64,000 nt of DNA, taken from JBHICC01 sp046759385 (lineage in GTDB: Bacteria > Pseudomonadota > Gammaproteobacteria > Acidiferrobacterales > SPGG2). The DNA is taken from contig JBHICC010000002.1 of assembly GCA_046759385.1 (NCBI GenBank), positions 45,918 through 109,917 on the forward strand. The letters run 5' to 3'. The notes under the pieces are model-generated. The model was given only the letters and a program-made list of their open reading frames with translations, made no database searches and had not been told where the DNA came from. Positions 35,019 through 44,149 of the stretch are shown here, in pieces (the stretch's first letter is position 1; the number at the start of each line of letters is the position of its first letter). The position numbers were made by a program, and so were the translations under genes.

Positions 35019-36124
35019 GCATCTTCAAGCTACCTGATCTCGGTGAGGGCCTCCAAGAGGCGGAAATCCGAGAATGGCATGTGTCGGTGGGTGAAGAGGT
35101 TAAGGAAGATCAACCGCTAGTCTCGGTTGAGACTGCGAAGGCCATTGTCGATATTCCCAGCCCTCGCAGCGGCCGTATCCAGAAGTTAAACGGCAGTCCG
35201 GGCGAGATCCTGCAAGTGGGTGATCCGCTGATCGAGTTCGAAGGTAAGACCAATGAGCAGCCGTCAGATAAGGGAACCGTCGTCGGTCGAGTCGAGGTCG
35301 GTAAGGAAGTTGTCACCGAGAAGCCGACAACGGCGGGCAAAGCTGTCGATGGCGTCAAGGCGGTGCCTGCGGTACGGGCGCTGGCCAAGAGACTGAACGT
35401 AGACATCTCCATCATTAAACCGAGCGGCCCCGACGGGACAGTCACTGCTGCGGACGTCCAACGCGCAGCCAAGGTATTGGAAGACGTCGGGCCGATTGAG
35501 CCCCTACGGGGTGTGCGACGCGCAATGGCACGTAGTATGACGCAAGCTCATGACGAGGTCGCCGCCGTAACTGTTGTTGACGATGCAGATCTACACGCTT
35601 GGGAAGAAGGGCAAGATGTTACCTTACGACTCATTCGTGCGATCGTGGCCGGTTGCAAAGCGGAGCCGGCGCTCAATGCTTGGTACGACAGTCACGCAGT
35701 CGGGAGGCGTGTGATCAAGAAGATCGATCTCGGTATTGCCGTCGACACCGAAGATGGTTTGTTCGTACCGGTATTGCATGACGTTGCGAACCGAGATCCG
35801 GCTGATTTGCGCAAGGGTTTGGAGTTACTCAAGCAAGATGTAAAGGCACGGACTGCACCGCCTGAAGAGCTGCGCGGTTATACCATCACACTCTCGAACT
35901 TCGGAACATTCGGCGGCCGTTACGCAGACCCGGTTGTCGTACCGCCGACGGTTGCAATTCTAGGCGCCGGCCGTGTACGCGATGAAGTGGTCGCTGTCGA
36001 TGGTAAGCCGCAGGTCCACCGCGTCCTTCCGCTTTCTTTAAGCTTCGACCATCGCGCAGTTACTGGCGGAGAAGCGACCCGTTTTCTGATGGCGGTTATA
36101 AACGACCTGCGGTTGACCAGTTGA
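35015..36124 (+). CDS. Branched-chain 2-oxoacid dehydrogenase E2 (dihydrolipoyl acyltransferase)
   Basis: E2 core, 369 residues. Lipoyl domain 1-77 with Lys42 in ETAKA; Val/Thr/Lys-rich linker; peripheral subunit-binding domain about 113-150 (VPAVRALAKRLNVDIS, GPDGTVTAADV); catalytic domain 165-369 ending in SFDHRAVTGGEA. The usual HRxxDG active-site pattern is HRAVTG here; the catalytic His is kept and Asp is replaced by Thr, a variant found in some relatives. E3 (lipoamide dehydrogenase) is not encoded nearby and must be shared from elsewhere. Confidence 0.92.
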   Translation: MSIFKLPDLGEGLQEAEIREWHVSVGEEVKEDQPLVSVETAKAIVDIPSPRSGRIQKLNGSPGEILQVGDPLIEFEGKTNEQPSDKGTVVGRVEVGKEVVTEKPTTAGKAVDGVKAVPAVRALAKRLNVDISIIKPSGPDGTVTAADVQRAAKVLEDVGPIEPLRGVRRAMARSMTQAHDEVAAVTVVDDADLHAWEEGQDVTLRLIRAIVAGCKAEPALNAWYDSHAVGRRVIKKIDLGIAVDTEDGLFVPVLHDVANRDPADLRKGLELLKQDVKARTAPPEELRGYTITLSNFGTFGGRYADPVVVPPTVAILGAGRVRDEVVAVDGKPQVHRVLPLSLSFDHRAVTGGEATRFLMAVINDLRLTS

Positions 36125-36190
36125 CGCACACGTATCAGTCGAAGCACACCCGCGAAAGAGCAACCTCTCGTGTCAAGGCAGACAGCTGGC

Positions 36191-37798
36191 ATGCCCGTCA
36201 TTAAGTCCAAGCTCGACACGTCATCAGGTCAGTTCGCCGACAACGCGGCGAACATGCAATCCTTGGTCAATGATCTCAAGGCACGTCTCGAAAGGGTAGC
36301 AGCAGCTGGACCCGCAAGCGCGCGCGAAAAGCATATGAAACGCGGCAAATTGTTGGCGCGCGATCGCATTAAGATCCTGGTCGACAAGAACAGTCCTTTC
36401 TTGGAGTTCTCGGCACTAGCTGCTAGTGGCATGTATAACGATGAGGTACCCAGCGCCGGCATTGTCACAGGCATCGGCCACGTCCATGGGCAAGAGGTCG
36501 TGATTGTCGCCAATGACGCGACCGTAAAGGGAGGTACGTATTATCCGATCACAATCAAGAAACACCTACGTGCGCAAGAGATTGCCCGTGCGAACCGCCT
36601 ACCCTGCATCTATCTAGTCGATTCCGGTGGAGCGTTCTTGCCGCTTCAAGACGAGGTGTTCCCGGATCGCGATCACTTCGGGCGCATCTTCTATAACCAA
36701 GCAACCCTGTCAGCCAGACGCATCCCGCAGATCGCCGTTGTACTGGGCTCGTGTACGGCGGGGGGTGCATATGTACCGGCGATGGCAGATGAAACCATCA
36801 TCGTGAAAAACCAGGGCACGATCTTTCTAGGCGGCCCGCCATTGGTCAAGGCCGCAACGGGCGAGGTTGTTAATGCAGAAGAACTCGGTGGAGGCGACGT
36901 GCACACGCGCATTTCCGGTGTTGCTGATTATCTCGTCGACGACGATGCTCACGCGCTGCGCACCGCCCGAGCGATTGTCGCCAATCTGAACTACGAAAAG
37001 AAGGGACGCCTAGACCGGAGCCGTGCGGTCGAGCCCAAATATCCGGCAAAAGAGATCTACGGCATCATCCCGCGCGATGCACGGTATCAGTACGATGTGC
37101 GCGAGATCATCGCTCGCCTAGTGGACGGCTCGGAACTTCTAGAGTTCAAGGCGCGCTATGCTAAGACACTGGTTTGCGGGTTCTGTCGCATAGACGGCTA
37201 TCCGGTCGGGCTTATCGCTAACAATGGTATCCTGTTTTCAGAGTCGGCATTAAAAGCTACGCACTTCATACAACTGTGTGAGCAACGCGGCATACCGCTT
37301 GTATTCTTGCAAAACATTGCCGGTTTTATGGTTGGCAAGAAGTTCGAGAATGAAGGCATATCGAAGGATGGCGCCAAGATGGTCACAGCAGTCGCGTGTG
37401 CCAAGGTGCCCAAGTTCACGGTGATCATGGGCGGGTCTTTCGGCGCCGGAAACTACGCGATGTGCGGGCGAGCCTACGAGCCACGACAGCTCTGGATGTG
37501 GCCGAACGCACGTATATCTGTGATGGGTGGCGAGAGCGCCGCGACCGTGCTGTCTATCATCAAGCGCGAAGGTATGACGGCGCGTGGTGAGAACTGGGGC
37601 GCAGACGAAGAGCAGACTTACAAAGAAGAGTTACGCGCACAATACGAAACACAGGGTCATCCATACTATGCGACAGCTCGGCTATGGGACGATGGTGTTA
37701 TCGACCCGGCTGAAACCCGACATGTTTTGGCCATCGGCATAGCGGCGTCGCTCAATGCACCAATAGAGAAGACGGATTTCGGCATCTTTCGCATGTAA
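36191..37798 (+). CDS. Methylcrotonyl-CoA carboxylase beta (carboxyltransferase) subunit
   Basis: Carboxyltransferase chain of 535 residues, the normal MccB length. Acyl-CoA carboxylase motifs: KHMKRGKLLARDRI, DSGGAFLPLQDEVFPD, GSCTAGGAYVPAMADE, IFLGGPPLVKAATGE and GSFGAGNYAMCGRAY. Start at ATG 36191 (MPVIKSKLD) rather than GTG 36170, by family fit. It transfers carboxybiotin carbon to 3-methylcrotonyl-CoA in leucine breakdown. The biotin carboxylase partner (MccA) is not in this cluster. Confidence 0.92.
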   Translation: MPVIKSKLDTSSGQFADNAANMQSLVNDLKARLERVAAAGPASAREKHMKRGKLLARDRIKILVDKNSPFLEFSALAASGMYNDEVPSAGIVTGIGHVHGQEVVIVANDATVKGGTYYPITIKKHLRAQEIARANRLPCIYLVDSGGAFLPLQDEVFPDRDHFGRIFYNQATLSARRIPQIAVVLGSCTAGGAYVPAMADETIIVKNQGTIFLGGPPLVKAATGEVVNAEELGGGDVHTRISGVADYLVDDDAHALRTARAIVANLNYEKKGRLDRSRAVEPKYPAKEIYGIIPRDARYQYDVREIIARLVDGSELLEFKARYAKTLVCGFCRIDGYPVGLIANNGILFSESALKATHFIQLCEQRGIPLVFLQNIAGFMVGKKFENEGISKDGAKMVTAVACAKVPKFTVIMGGSFGAGNYAMCGRAYEPRQLWMWPNARISVMGGESAATVLSIIKREGMTARGENWGADEEQTYKEELRAQYETQGHPYYATARLWDDGVIDPAETRHVLAIGIAASLNAPIEKTDFGIFRM

Positions 37799-37808
37799 GT
37801 ACGAAACG

Positions 37809-38570
37809 ATGGCTGATCAATTACTACTCAGCACCGACGATCGTGGGGTGACCACGCTCACCTTGAACCGCCCCGAGCGACATAATGCTTTCGACGACCA
37901 GCTCATAGAGGCGTTGCTGGCCGCCCTTCGGCAGATTGAGCGGGATAATAGTGTACGCGTTGTTGTCTTGACCGGTACGGGCAAGTCCTTCTCAAGCGGT
38001 GCAGACCTTGATTGGATGCGTGGGATGGCGAACTACGATGAGGTGACGAACCGCAAGGACGCGCAACAGCTTGCGGCTTTGTTGGAAGCGCTGAATGGCC
38101 TCAATCGACCGACGGTCGCTCGCGTGAACGGCCCAGCGTTTGGTGGCGCGATCGGCCTCATTGCATGCTGCGACATCGTCGTCACAAGCGAGCGCGCAGT
38201 GTTTGCGCTCACAGAGGTTCGGCTGGGCCTGGCGCCAGCGGTGATCTCGCCTTACGTGATCGCTGCGATCGGTTCGCGCCAAGCCCGGCGCCTGTTTCTC
38301 AACGCTGAGCGCATCGGAGCGGAGGAGGCGAAGAGCATGGGACTTGTGCATTACGTCGTCGCTGATGAAGCGCTCGATCACTCGGTCGAAACTCAAGTAG
38401 GCTCGTTACTCGAAGCAGGACCCAATGCGCTGCGTGCGTGCAAGCGTCTGATTAGCGCCGACAATGCGGACGTCGTCGAGCTGATTGCCGAACTTCGCGT
38501 CTCTCCCGAGGGACAAGAAGGGATGGCCGCCTTCTTTGAGAAGCGCAAGCCGAGCTGGACTAAATCGTGA
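37809..38570 (+). CDS. Enoyl-CoA hydratase, probable methylglutaconyl-CoA hydratase
   Basis: Crotonase-fold enzyme of 253 residues. Oxyanion-hole and active-site regions: NRPERHNAFDDQL, GTGKSFSSGADLDWMR, VNGPAFGGAIGLIACCD and LTEVRLGLAPAVISPY. Position between MCC beta and HMG-CoA lyase, with a GTGA overlap into the latter, makes 3-methylglutaconyl-CoA hydratase (LiuC type) the likely function. Sequence alone would only say enoyl-CoA hydratase. Confidence 0.85.
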   Translation: MADQLLLSTDDRGVTTLTLNRPERHNAFDDQLIEALLAALRQIERDNSVRVVVLTGTGKSFSSGADLDWMRGMANYDEVTNRKDAQQLAALLEALNGLNRPTVARVNGPAFGGAIGLIACCDIVVTSERAVFALTEVRLGLAPAVISPYVIAAIGSRQARRLFLNAERIGAEEAKSMGLVHYVVADEALDHSVETQVGSLLEAGPNALRACKRLISADNADVVELIAELRVSPEGQEGMAAFFEKRKPSWTKS

Positions 38571-39472
38571 GCAACTACCCACGGCGGGTAAAGCTTGTGG
38601 AAGTGGCTCCCCGCGATGGCCTCCAAAACGAACCGCAATTTGTTGATAGTGACTCCAAGGTCGAGTTCATTAATCGACTGAGCAACACCGGCTTGGAGGT
38701 TATTGAAGTGACCAGCTTTGTTAGCCCGAAGTGGGTCCCGCAGCTTGCAGATGCGGAAGACGTTTTCTCGCGTATTACTCGCAGACATGACGTTGGCTAT
38801 CCAGTGCTTGTACCAAACATGCGGGGTATGGAGCGTGCATTAGTCGCGGGCGCGAAGGAAATCGCCGTGTTCACCGCAGTTTCCGAAACCTTTACTAGGA
38901 AAAATACCAACTGTACCGTCGACGAGTCCATCGAACGTTTCACACCAGTCGTCGAAAAGGCTAAGAACGAAGCCGTGCGGGTGCGAGGCTACATCTCTTG
39001 CGCGCTAGGTTGCCCCTATGAGGGATCGGTAGACCCTGAACGGGTGGCGAAACTTGCCCATCGCCTACACCAACTCGGTTGCTACGAAATCTCCCTCGGC
39101 GACACGATCGGAGCCGGCACGCCGTTGCAAGCCAAGTCAATGGTGGCGGCGGTCGCGCGGCAGGTGCCGGTCGATCAACTCGCGATTCACTTCCACGATA
39201 CGCGCGGCCAGGCGCTTGCTAATATCCTGGTTTGTCTCGAACTCGGCGTATCAGTTATCGACGCGTCCGTGTCTGGTTTGGGAGGCTGTCCTTATGCCAA
39301 CGGGGCGACCGGTAACGTTGCGAGCGAAGACGTTCTTTATATGTTACAAGGGCTAGGGATCGATACGGGTGTTGACCTTGAAAAACTCATCAATGCCGGT
39401 CGCTTCATCGATCATAAGCTCGATCGCGAAAGCCAAAGCAAGGTGGCACGAGTTACCTTCCCGAGCGGTTAG
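38567..39472 (+). CDS. Hydroxymethylglutaryl-CoA lyase
   Basis: Cleaves HMG-CoA to acetyl-CoA and acetoacetate, final step of leucine degradation. The protein is 301 residues, a TIM barrel with the signature EVAPRDGLQNEP, VTSFVSPKWVPQLADA, YISCALGCPYEG, the metal-binding HFHDTRGQALAN and the active-site Cys loop GLGGCPYANGATGNVA. The GTG start overlaps the hydratase stop. Acetoacetate is also a product of the tyrosine pathway encoded nearby. Confidence 0.95.
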   Translation: MSNYPRRVKLVEVAPRDGLQNEPQFVDSDSKVEFINRLSNTGLEVIEVTSFVSPKWVPQLADAEDVFSRITRRHDVGYPVLVPNMRGMERALVAGAKEIAVFTAVSETFTRKNTNCTVDESIERFTPVVEKAKNEAVRVRGYISCALGCPYEGSVDPERVAKLAHRLHQLGCYEISLGDTIGAGTPLQAKSMVAAVARQVPVDQLAIHFHDTRGQALANILVCLELGVSVIDASVSGLGGCPYANGATGNVASEDVLYMLQGLGIDTGVDLEKLINAGRFIDHKLDRESQSKVARVTFPSG

Positions 39473-39548
39473 CACGTTTACACGGTTTTTTGCGATAGTC
39501 GTTAGTTGCTAGGCATCCACCATTGCTTCAGCGAGGCCAAGAAAAAAC

Positions 39549-40535
39549 ATGGAAAAATTTAGGGCGTTTCGTATTCGTGATGACAAAGGCGACGCGAGCC
39601 TAGAAGACATTACTCTTGATGACCTCTCACCCGGTGATGTAGTCATAAAAGCCGCTTACTCTGGCGTTAACTACAAGGATGCGCTCGCGGCTACGGGCAA
39701 AGGCAAGATTCTGCGACGTTTCCCGCTCGTCGGCGGTGTGGACGTATCGGGCACTGTTACCGCGTCCACAGACAGCCGTTTCCGTGAAGGCGACGAGGTC
39801 CTGGTTACCGGCTTCGGCTTGAGCGAGAACCACGATGGGGGATATGCGGAGTACGTTCGCGTACCGGCGCCGTGGGCCGTACCGCTTCCGAACGGGATGA
39901 GCTTACGCGACGCTATGGCCTTGGGGACGGCTGGTTTCACCGCTGGTCTCGCTATTCATCAGATGGAACACAACGGACAACGGCCTGATCAAGGACCGGT
40001 CGCGGTCAACGGCGCGACCGGCGGTGTGGGCAGCCTCGCGATCGACGTGCTCGCCGGACTTGGTTACGAGGTGGTCGCGCTGACTGGAAAGGCCGATGCG
40101 AGGGACTATCTTGAATCGCTCGGCGCAGCCGACGTGCGCACGTGGCAAGATGTAGAGATTGGTAAACGTCCACTGGAAAAGGCGATATGGGCTGGGGCCG
40201 TGGATAACCTCGGTGGTGAGCAGCTGGCTTGGTTGACCCGAACCATGAAGCCGTTAGGCAACATCGCTGCGATTGGTTTGGCCGCGGGTTTCGAGCTGCA
40301 CACAACAGTGATGCCGTTTATTCTGCGTGGCGTTAACTTGCTCGGTATCAACTCGAGCTACTGTCCGGCCGACCTGCGGCCTCGCCTGTGGCAGCGGTTG
40401 GCAACCGACATGCGGCCCCGCCATCTCGACAAGGTCGTGACAAACACGGTTTCCCTCGATGAGTTGCGGTCCGTATTTGATCCGTTTATCGCGGGCGCGG
40501 TTACCGGAAGAACCGTGGTAAAGATCAGCGACTGA
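39549..40535 (+). CDS. YhdH/AcuI-family NADPH quinone or acrylyl-CoA reductase
   Basis: Zinc-free MDR-superfamily reductase of 328 residues. AcuI/YhdH signature: YSGVNYKDALAATGKGKI, FPLVGGVDVSGTV, TGFGLSENHDGGYAEY and NADPH loop VNGATGGVGSLAID. Known members reduce acrylyl-CoA to propionyl-CoA. In this setting (end of a branched-chain acyl-CoA block) it may detoxify acryloyl- or methacrylyl-CoA-like intermediates, which is inference. It starts 76 bases after HMG-CoA lyase and is followed after 11 bases by a NUDIX gene. Confidence 0.9.
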   Translation: MEKFRAFRIRDDKGDASLEDITLDDLSPGDVVIKAAYSGVNYKDALAATGKGKILRRFPLVGGVDVSGTVTASTDSRFREGDEVLVTGFGLSENHDGGYAEYVRVPAPWAVPLPNGMSLRDAMALGTAGFTAGLAIHQMEHNGQRPDQGPVAVNGATGGVGSLAIDVLAGLGYEVVALTGKADARDYLESLGAADVRTWQDVEIGKRPLEKAIWAGAVDNLGGEQLAWLTRTMKPLGNIAAIGLAAGFELHTTVMPFILRGVNLLGINSSYCPADLRPRLWQRLATDMRPRHLDKVVTNTVSLDELRSVFDPFIAGAVTGRTVVKISD

Positions 40536-40546
40536 TCACTCGTTTC

Positions 40547-40969
40547 ATGAGTGAGTTTGAAACCCGAACCGTCGTTACCGCGTTCTTACAACACGAGGGC
40601 AAAATTCTTGTCGTGCGCCGCAGTCAGGCGGTTGGCACGCACCGCGGACGCTGGTCAGGAATCAGCGGCTATCTGGAACACGAGCCACTCGAGCAGGCGC
40701 TGACCGAGATTCGGGAGGAGACTGGCCTCGACAGAGGAGACGTCAAGCTGCTCAGAAGCGGCAAACCGCTCGACATTCCGGATCCCGAACACAAGGTGCG
40801 CTGGGTCGTGCACCCGTTTCTGTTTCAAGTCAAGCAGCCGGATGCGATTCGCCTCGACTGGGAGAACATCGAGATGCGCTGGATCGATCCGGTTGAACTT
40901 GACCACTATCCGACGGTACCGGCGCTCAAAGAAACATTGGCACGTTGTCTGAATGATGTGGGCTCATGA
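40547..40969 (+). CDS. NUDIX hydrolase
   Basis: NUDIX-fold pyrophosphohydrolase of 140 residues. The Nudix helix is recognisable at GYLEHEPLEQAL followed by TEIREETGL, with Thr in place of the usual Arg of RExxEE. Typical substrates are nucleoside diphosphates linked to another moiety. The stop overlaps the ATG of the IF-2B-like gene (ATGA), implying a shared function. NUDIX domains are also found next to or fused with IF-2B-like proteins in other prokaryotes, including archaea (from memory). Confidence 0.85.
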   Translation: MSEFETRTVVTAFLQHEGKILVVRRSQAVGTHRGRWSGISGYLEHEPLEQALTEIREETGLDRGDVKLLRSGKPLDIPDPEHKVRWVVHPFLFQVKQPDAIRLDWENIEMRWIDPVELDHYPTVPALKETLARCLNDVGS

Positions 40970-41859
40970 CGCCAGACGATTTAATAAGTGAGATTCGACA
41001 CGATCGGCGGCGGGGCGCGAGTGAGTTGGCCTGTCGTTGTCTTGCGGGGCTCGCCGAATATGCGCGCACTGCCGGCGCATCCGATAGCGAGACGTTACGC
41101 GCGGAGCTGGTCGATCTCGCTGGGCGCCTTCGAGACAGTCGACCGACGATGGCGCCGATTACTAATCTGCTCGACCAATGGCTCGCCTTACTCAATAAGC
41201 CAACCGAGCAGAAGCTAGATGACTTCCGTGCCCAGGTGTCCCAGCACACAAACGCGCTGATTCAAGCGTCTAAAGCGGCGCTGTCGCAGGCCGTTGCTAA
41301 CGCCGTTGCGCTCATCGGGTCTGACAAGACGATCGTTACTCATAGTCTAAGCTCAACAGTGCTCGCCGTGTTTGAGACCTTAACGCCGCGCGTCAAAGCG
41401 ATCGTGACTGAGTCACGCCCACCCGGCGAAGGGCGTCGCTTGACGGAAATGCTCTCGGCCTTAGCCGTAGAGACGCACTTCATCACCGACCAGCAGATGG
41501 GCGTCTTTACCAGGCGTGCTGACATTGCGCTGGTAGGAGCGGATACGGTAGCGGACGATGGATCCGTGATTAACAAGGCCGGCACATACTTGCTGGCCCT
41601 TGCTGCTAAAGATCAGGGCATTCCCTTCTACGTTTGTTTTGAGAGTTTCAAGTGCGCAACCTCGGGTGTCTCGCAGGTACCGCTTGAGGCGCATGATCCT
41701 GCCGAGTTCGACGGGCCCAGCTTGGAGCATGTGAAATCACACAATGTCTACTTCGATGTAACGCCGCCGCGTTTGGTGTCGGCCTGGATTACCGAGCGCG
41801 GTGTTCAACAAGACGCCGCTGCCTTGGCGCCGCGTCTCACCAAGTTGAAATCCCGCTGA
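40966..41859 (+). CDS. IF-2B-like protein (MtnA / ribose-1,5-bisphosphate isomerase superfamily)
   Basis: Protein of 297 residues. The C-terminal Rossmann-like domain has VTESRPPGEGRR, GADTVADDGSVINKAGT and GIPFYVCFESFK, diagnostic of the eIF-2B alpha/beta/delta superfamily, which includes methylthioribose-1-phosphate and ribose-1,5-bisphosphate isomerases. The isomerases use a Cys in a THC-S motif and an Asp. The Asp is present (Asp193), but the equivalent of the Cys is Ser127 (THSLSS). Isomerase activity is therefore doubtful; it may be a nucleotide-sugar sensor or use other chemistry. It is translationally coupled to the NUDIX hydrolase. Confidence 0.85.
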   Translation: MTPDDLISEIRHDRRRGASELACRCLAGLAEYARTAGASDSETLRAELVDLAGRLRDSRPTMAPITNLLDQWLALLNKPTEQKLDDFRAQVSQHTNALIQASKAALSQAVANAVALIGSDKTIVTHSLSSTVLAVFETLTPRVKAIVTESRPPGEGRRLTEMLSALAVETHFITDQQMGVFTRRADIALVGADTVADDGSVINKAGTYLLALAAKDQGIPFYVCFESFKCATSGVSQVPLEAHDPAEFDGPSLEHVKSHNVYFDVTPPRLVSAWITERGVQQDAAALAPRLTKLKSR

Positions 41860-41987
41860 CCAAGACTCAAGCGAGCGGCGTTCCAGCCACTATCTTTACC
41901 GCTCGGTATCGGTAGAATAACAAGCGCCCGCCCGCCGTCGACGGGAATCGGCCAGGTGGTTGAGCCACTTGGATGGCGCTAAGGATA

Positions 41988-43307
41988 ATGAGCGACAAGA
42001 AAATAGCTAAGAAAATAAGGGACTTCCTCACCAATCCGAAAGTCATCATCCTCGGCGTTATATCAGGGTTCCTCTTCGGGTTTTACTTCAAGCCCCAAGC
42101 GCATGCGTTGAAACCGTTCGGAGACATCTATGTCTCTTTGCTCTCCATGTGCATCTTGCCGATTCTCGTCAGCGCGCTCGTTTGGGGGATTGGCCAGATA
42201 CTCAGGAATCCGAAAACCCGTGAAGTATTTCCGCGCATGGCGGTCATATACGCAGCCGGTCTTTTCATTCCCTGCGTCATCGGGCTAGCGGTCGTGTTGA
42301 CATTCGAACCTGGCGCACGCTTGGGCGACGAGGCTGCCGCTGCGCTAGGAAGCAAAGTGGTCGGTATACAGCGTGGAGCGGAAGCCGGCGGATTTATGGC
42401 TTTTATCAAGGAGCTGGTTCCGCCGAACATCTTTGAGGCACTGAGCAGAGGACGGTTTATTAGTATCGTTTTCTTCTGTGCTTTAGCAGGGTTGGCACTC
42501 GGTGTCGTTCGCACTAAGGGCGCCGACCAGACCTTGAGTGTCGTGCATACGGCGTACGAGACGTTCGCGCTGATCTTTTCATGGGTATTAGTCCCACTCC
42601 CACTCGGTCTGTTTGCGCTCGTCGCTTCACATGTGGCGGAAGCCAATAATGAATTGCTTCTAGCCTTGTTGACGTATGTCGGCTACTTCTACTTGGCCGG
42701 TGTCCTCATTTTTGTTGCTTACGTTGCCGTATTGGCGTTTGTATCACGCAAGTCTCCATGGCAAGTCCTGACGGAACTGAAGACGCCGTTGATTCTCGCT
42801 TTCGCGACGGATAACCCGTTCGTAGCGCTCTACTCCGCCATTGAGTCGTTGCAGGAACGCTTCAACGTCGATGAGGAAGTGGCCAACACCGTGGTCCCCT
42901 TCGGGGTGCTCGCGAACCAACATGGACAGATCTTGCTTTTCGTTTTCACAGCCGTTTTTCTTGCGCAAATCTATGACGTCGAATTGGCCGCGAGTGTTAT
43001 CACCGTGGGCTTAGGTTCCATCATCGCCGGAACGGCGGCAGTCGGTGGTGGCGCGGTGCTCGCGCCGATCATGGCGCCGATTCTCCTCGGCGCGGGCATT
43101 CCGGATGTGTTGGCGTTCGTGATCCTCGCGACCACACAGCCGGTGGTGGCACCGCTCGTTTCCGTGTTGACGGTGCAGGCGACTGCCAACCTTGCGGTGT
43201 TGAGCGCGACATCGCCGTCGGAGCTGAAAAAGCCTAAGCGTCCGTCAGTGCGCAAAACGCGGCGGTCGCCGAAAGCACGAAGAAAGAGACAGCCCCAGCC
43301 ATCGTGA
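41988..43307 (+). CDS. Divergent DAACS-family (glutamate/dicarboxylate symporter-like) membrane protein
   Basis: Inner-membrane protein of 439 residues with the helix order of the DAACS/SLC1 family. TM1-TM2 (FLTNPKVIILGVISGFLFG, then VSLLSMCILPILVSALVWG) and the HP2 region (GTAAVGGGAVLAPIMAP) are recognisable. The functional motifs differ from transporters such as GltPh. The TM7 NMDGT motif is NQHGQ (310-314), the HP1 serine run is replaced by FATDNPF, and TM8 lacks the Asp/Arg/Asn set (reads ATTQPVVAPLVSVLTVQ). The C-terminal tail is strongly basic. An ATG at 41973 is also possible. The stop overlaps the GTG of a solute-binding protein gene. Substrate and mechanism unknown. Confidence 0.8.
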   Translation: MSDKKIAKKIRDFLTNPKVIILGVISGFLFGFYFKPQAHALKPFGDIYVSLLSMCILPILVSALVWGIGQILRNPKTREVFPRMAVIYAAGLFIPCVIGLAVVLTFEPGARLGDEAAAALGSKVVGIQRGAEAGGFMAFIKELVPPNIFEALSRGRFISIVFFCALAGLALGVVRTKGADQTLSVVHTAYETFALIFSWVLVPLPLGLFALVASHVAEANNELLLALLTYVGYFYLAGVLIFVAYVAVLAFVSRKSPWQVLTELKTPLILAFATDNPFVALYSAIESLQERFNVDEEVANTVVPFGVLANQHGQILLFVFTAVFLAQIYDVELAASVITVGLGSIIAGTAAVGGGAVLAPIMAPILLGAGIPDVLAFVILATTQPVVAPLVSVLTVQATANLAVLSATSPSELKKPKRPSVRKTRRSPKARRKRQPQPS

Positions 43308-44140
43308 AGACGGGTCGGCAAAAGCTGTGGCTAATGGCGCTAGCGGCGCTTTACTGCGCCAGCGCGAAAGCTGAGCAGTATCTGCCGGATATTCAGCGGA
43401 TCGTCGATAACAAGAAAATCGTGGTTGCCATGACCGCGCAAGATATACCGCCTATGGTGATGGTGAACAAGGATGGCGCCTTGGCCGGGATCGACATCGG
43501 GCTCGCGCGAGACATTGCAACGAAGCTTGGTGTGCCCGTCGAGTTTTCGCGCAAGGCCAAGTCTGAGGATGGAGTGATCCGGCAAGTAGCCGCGGGCCAG
43601 GCGGACATCGGCATATCGAATCTGAGCCGGTCAGTCGATTGGGCCAGTCTTGTCCTCCTGACCAAGCCCTACCTCGTTCAGACGCCAACCGTGCTGATTG
43701 GCCGCGTCAAAGCGCTACAGCGCGGTAGCCCCTGCCCGAGTCGGGCCGACCTGCGACAGTTCGCCGAGCAGCAACCGCAGCAAGTCGGCGTGTTGGCAGG
43801 CTCAAGTTACCTGATTGGGATCCGACGAGAATCCTCAAAGATATCCCCGAAGAAGTTCAGTTCTCTATCCGACATGATGGATGCGTTGCAAAAAGGCGAG
43901 GTCGCCGTGACCTCACAGGGCGAGATTATCGGCAAGTATTTCCTGCGAAAACATCCTCGTGCGGCGATACGCTTCCGATTGTGCGAAGTCGATCGCCCTG
44001 ACGATCAGCTTGCCATTGCTGTGCGTCCAGACGCGCCGAATCTGTTGCGTTGGCTTAACGTCTATATTGAAACGGAGCTGCAACCGCTCGATGTCGACCA
44101 GTTGATCAACGATCCGACACTACTGCGCACCACGCGTTGA
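43304..44140 (+). CDS. Secreted solute-binding protein, family 3 (first of tandem pair)
   Basis: Periplasmic binding protein of 278 residues with a signal peptide (LWLMALAALYCASAKA). Two-lobed SBP_bac_3 fold: YLPDIQRIVDNKKIVVAM, DIGLARDIATKLGVPVEF and QADIGISNLSRSVD, then lobe 2 VGVLAGSSYLIG. Two Cys (SPCPS and FRLCEVD) could form a disulfide. The Arg that normally clamps the ligand carboxylate after the GIS(x)LT motif is displaced. The GTG start overlaps the symporter-like gene (GTGA). No ABC permease or ATPase is nearby. Confidence 0.85.
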   Translation: MKTGRQKLWLMALAALYCASAKAEQYLPDIQRIVDNKKIVVAMTAQDIPPMVMVNKDGALAGIDIGLARDIATKLGVPVEFSRKAKSEDGVIRQVAAGQADIGISNLSRSVDWASLVLLTKPYLVQTPTVLIGRVKALQRGSPCPSRADLRQFAEQQPQQVGVLAGSSYLIGIRRESSKISPKKFSSLSDMMDALQKGEVAVTSQGEIIGKYFLRKHPRAAIRFRLCEVDRPDDQLAIAVRPDAPNLLRWLNVYIETELQPLDVDQLINDPTLLRTTR

Positions 44141-44149
44141 GGAAGAAAA

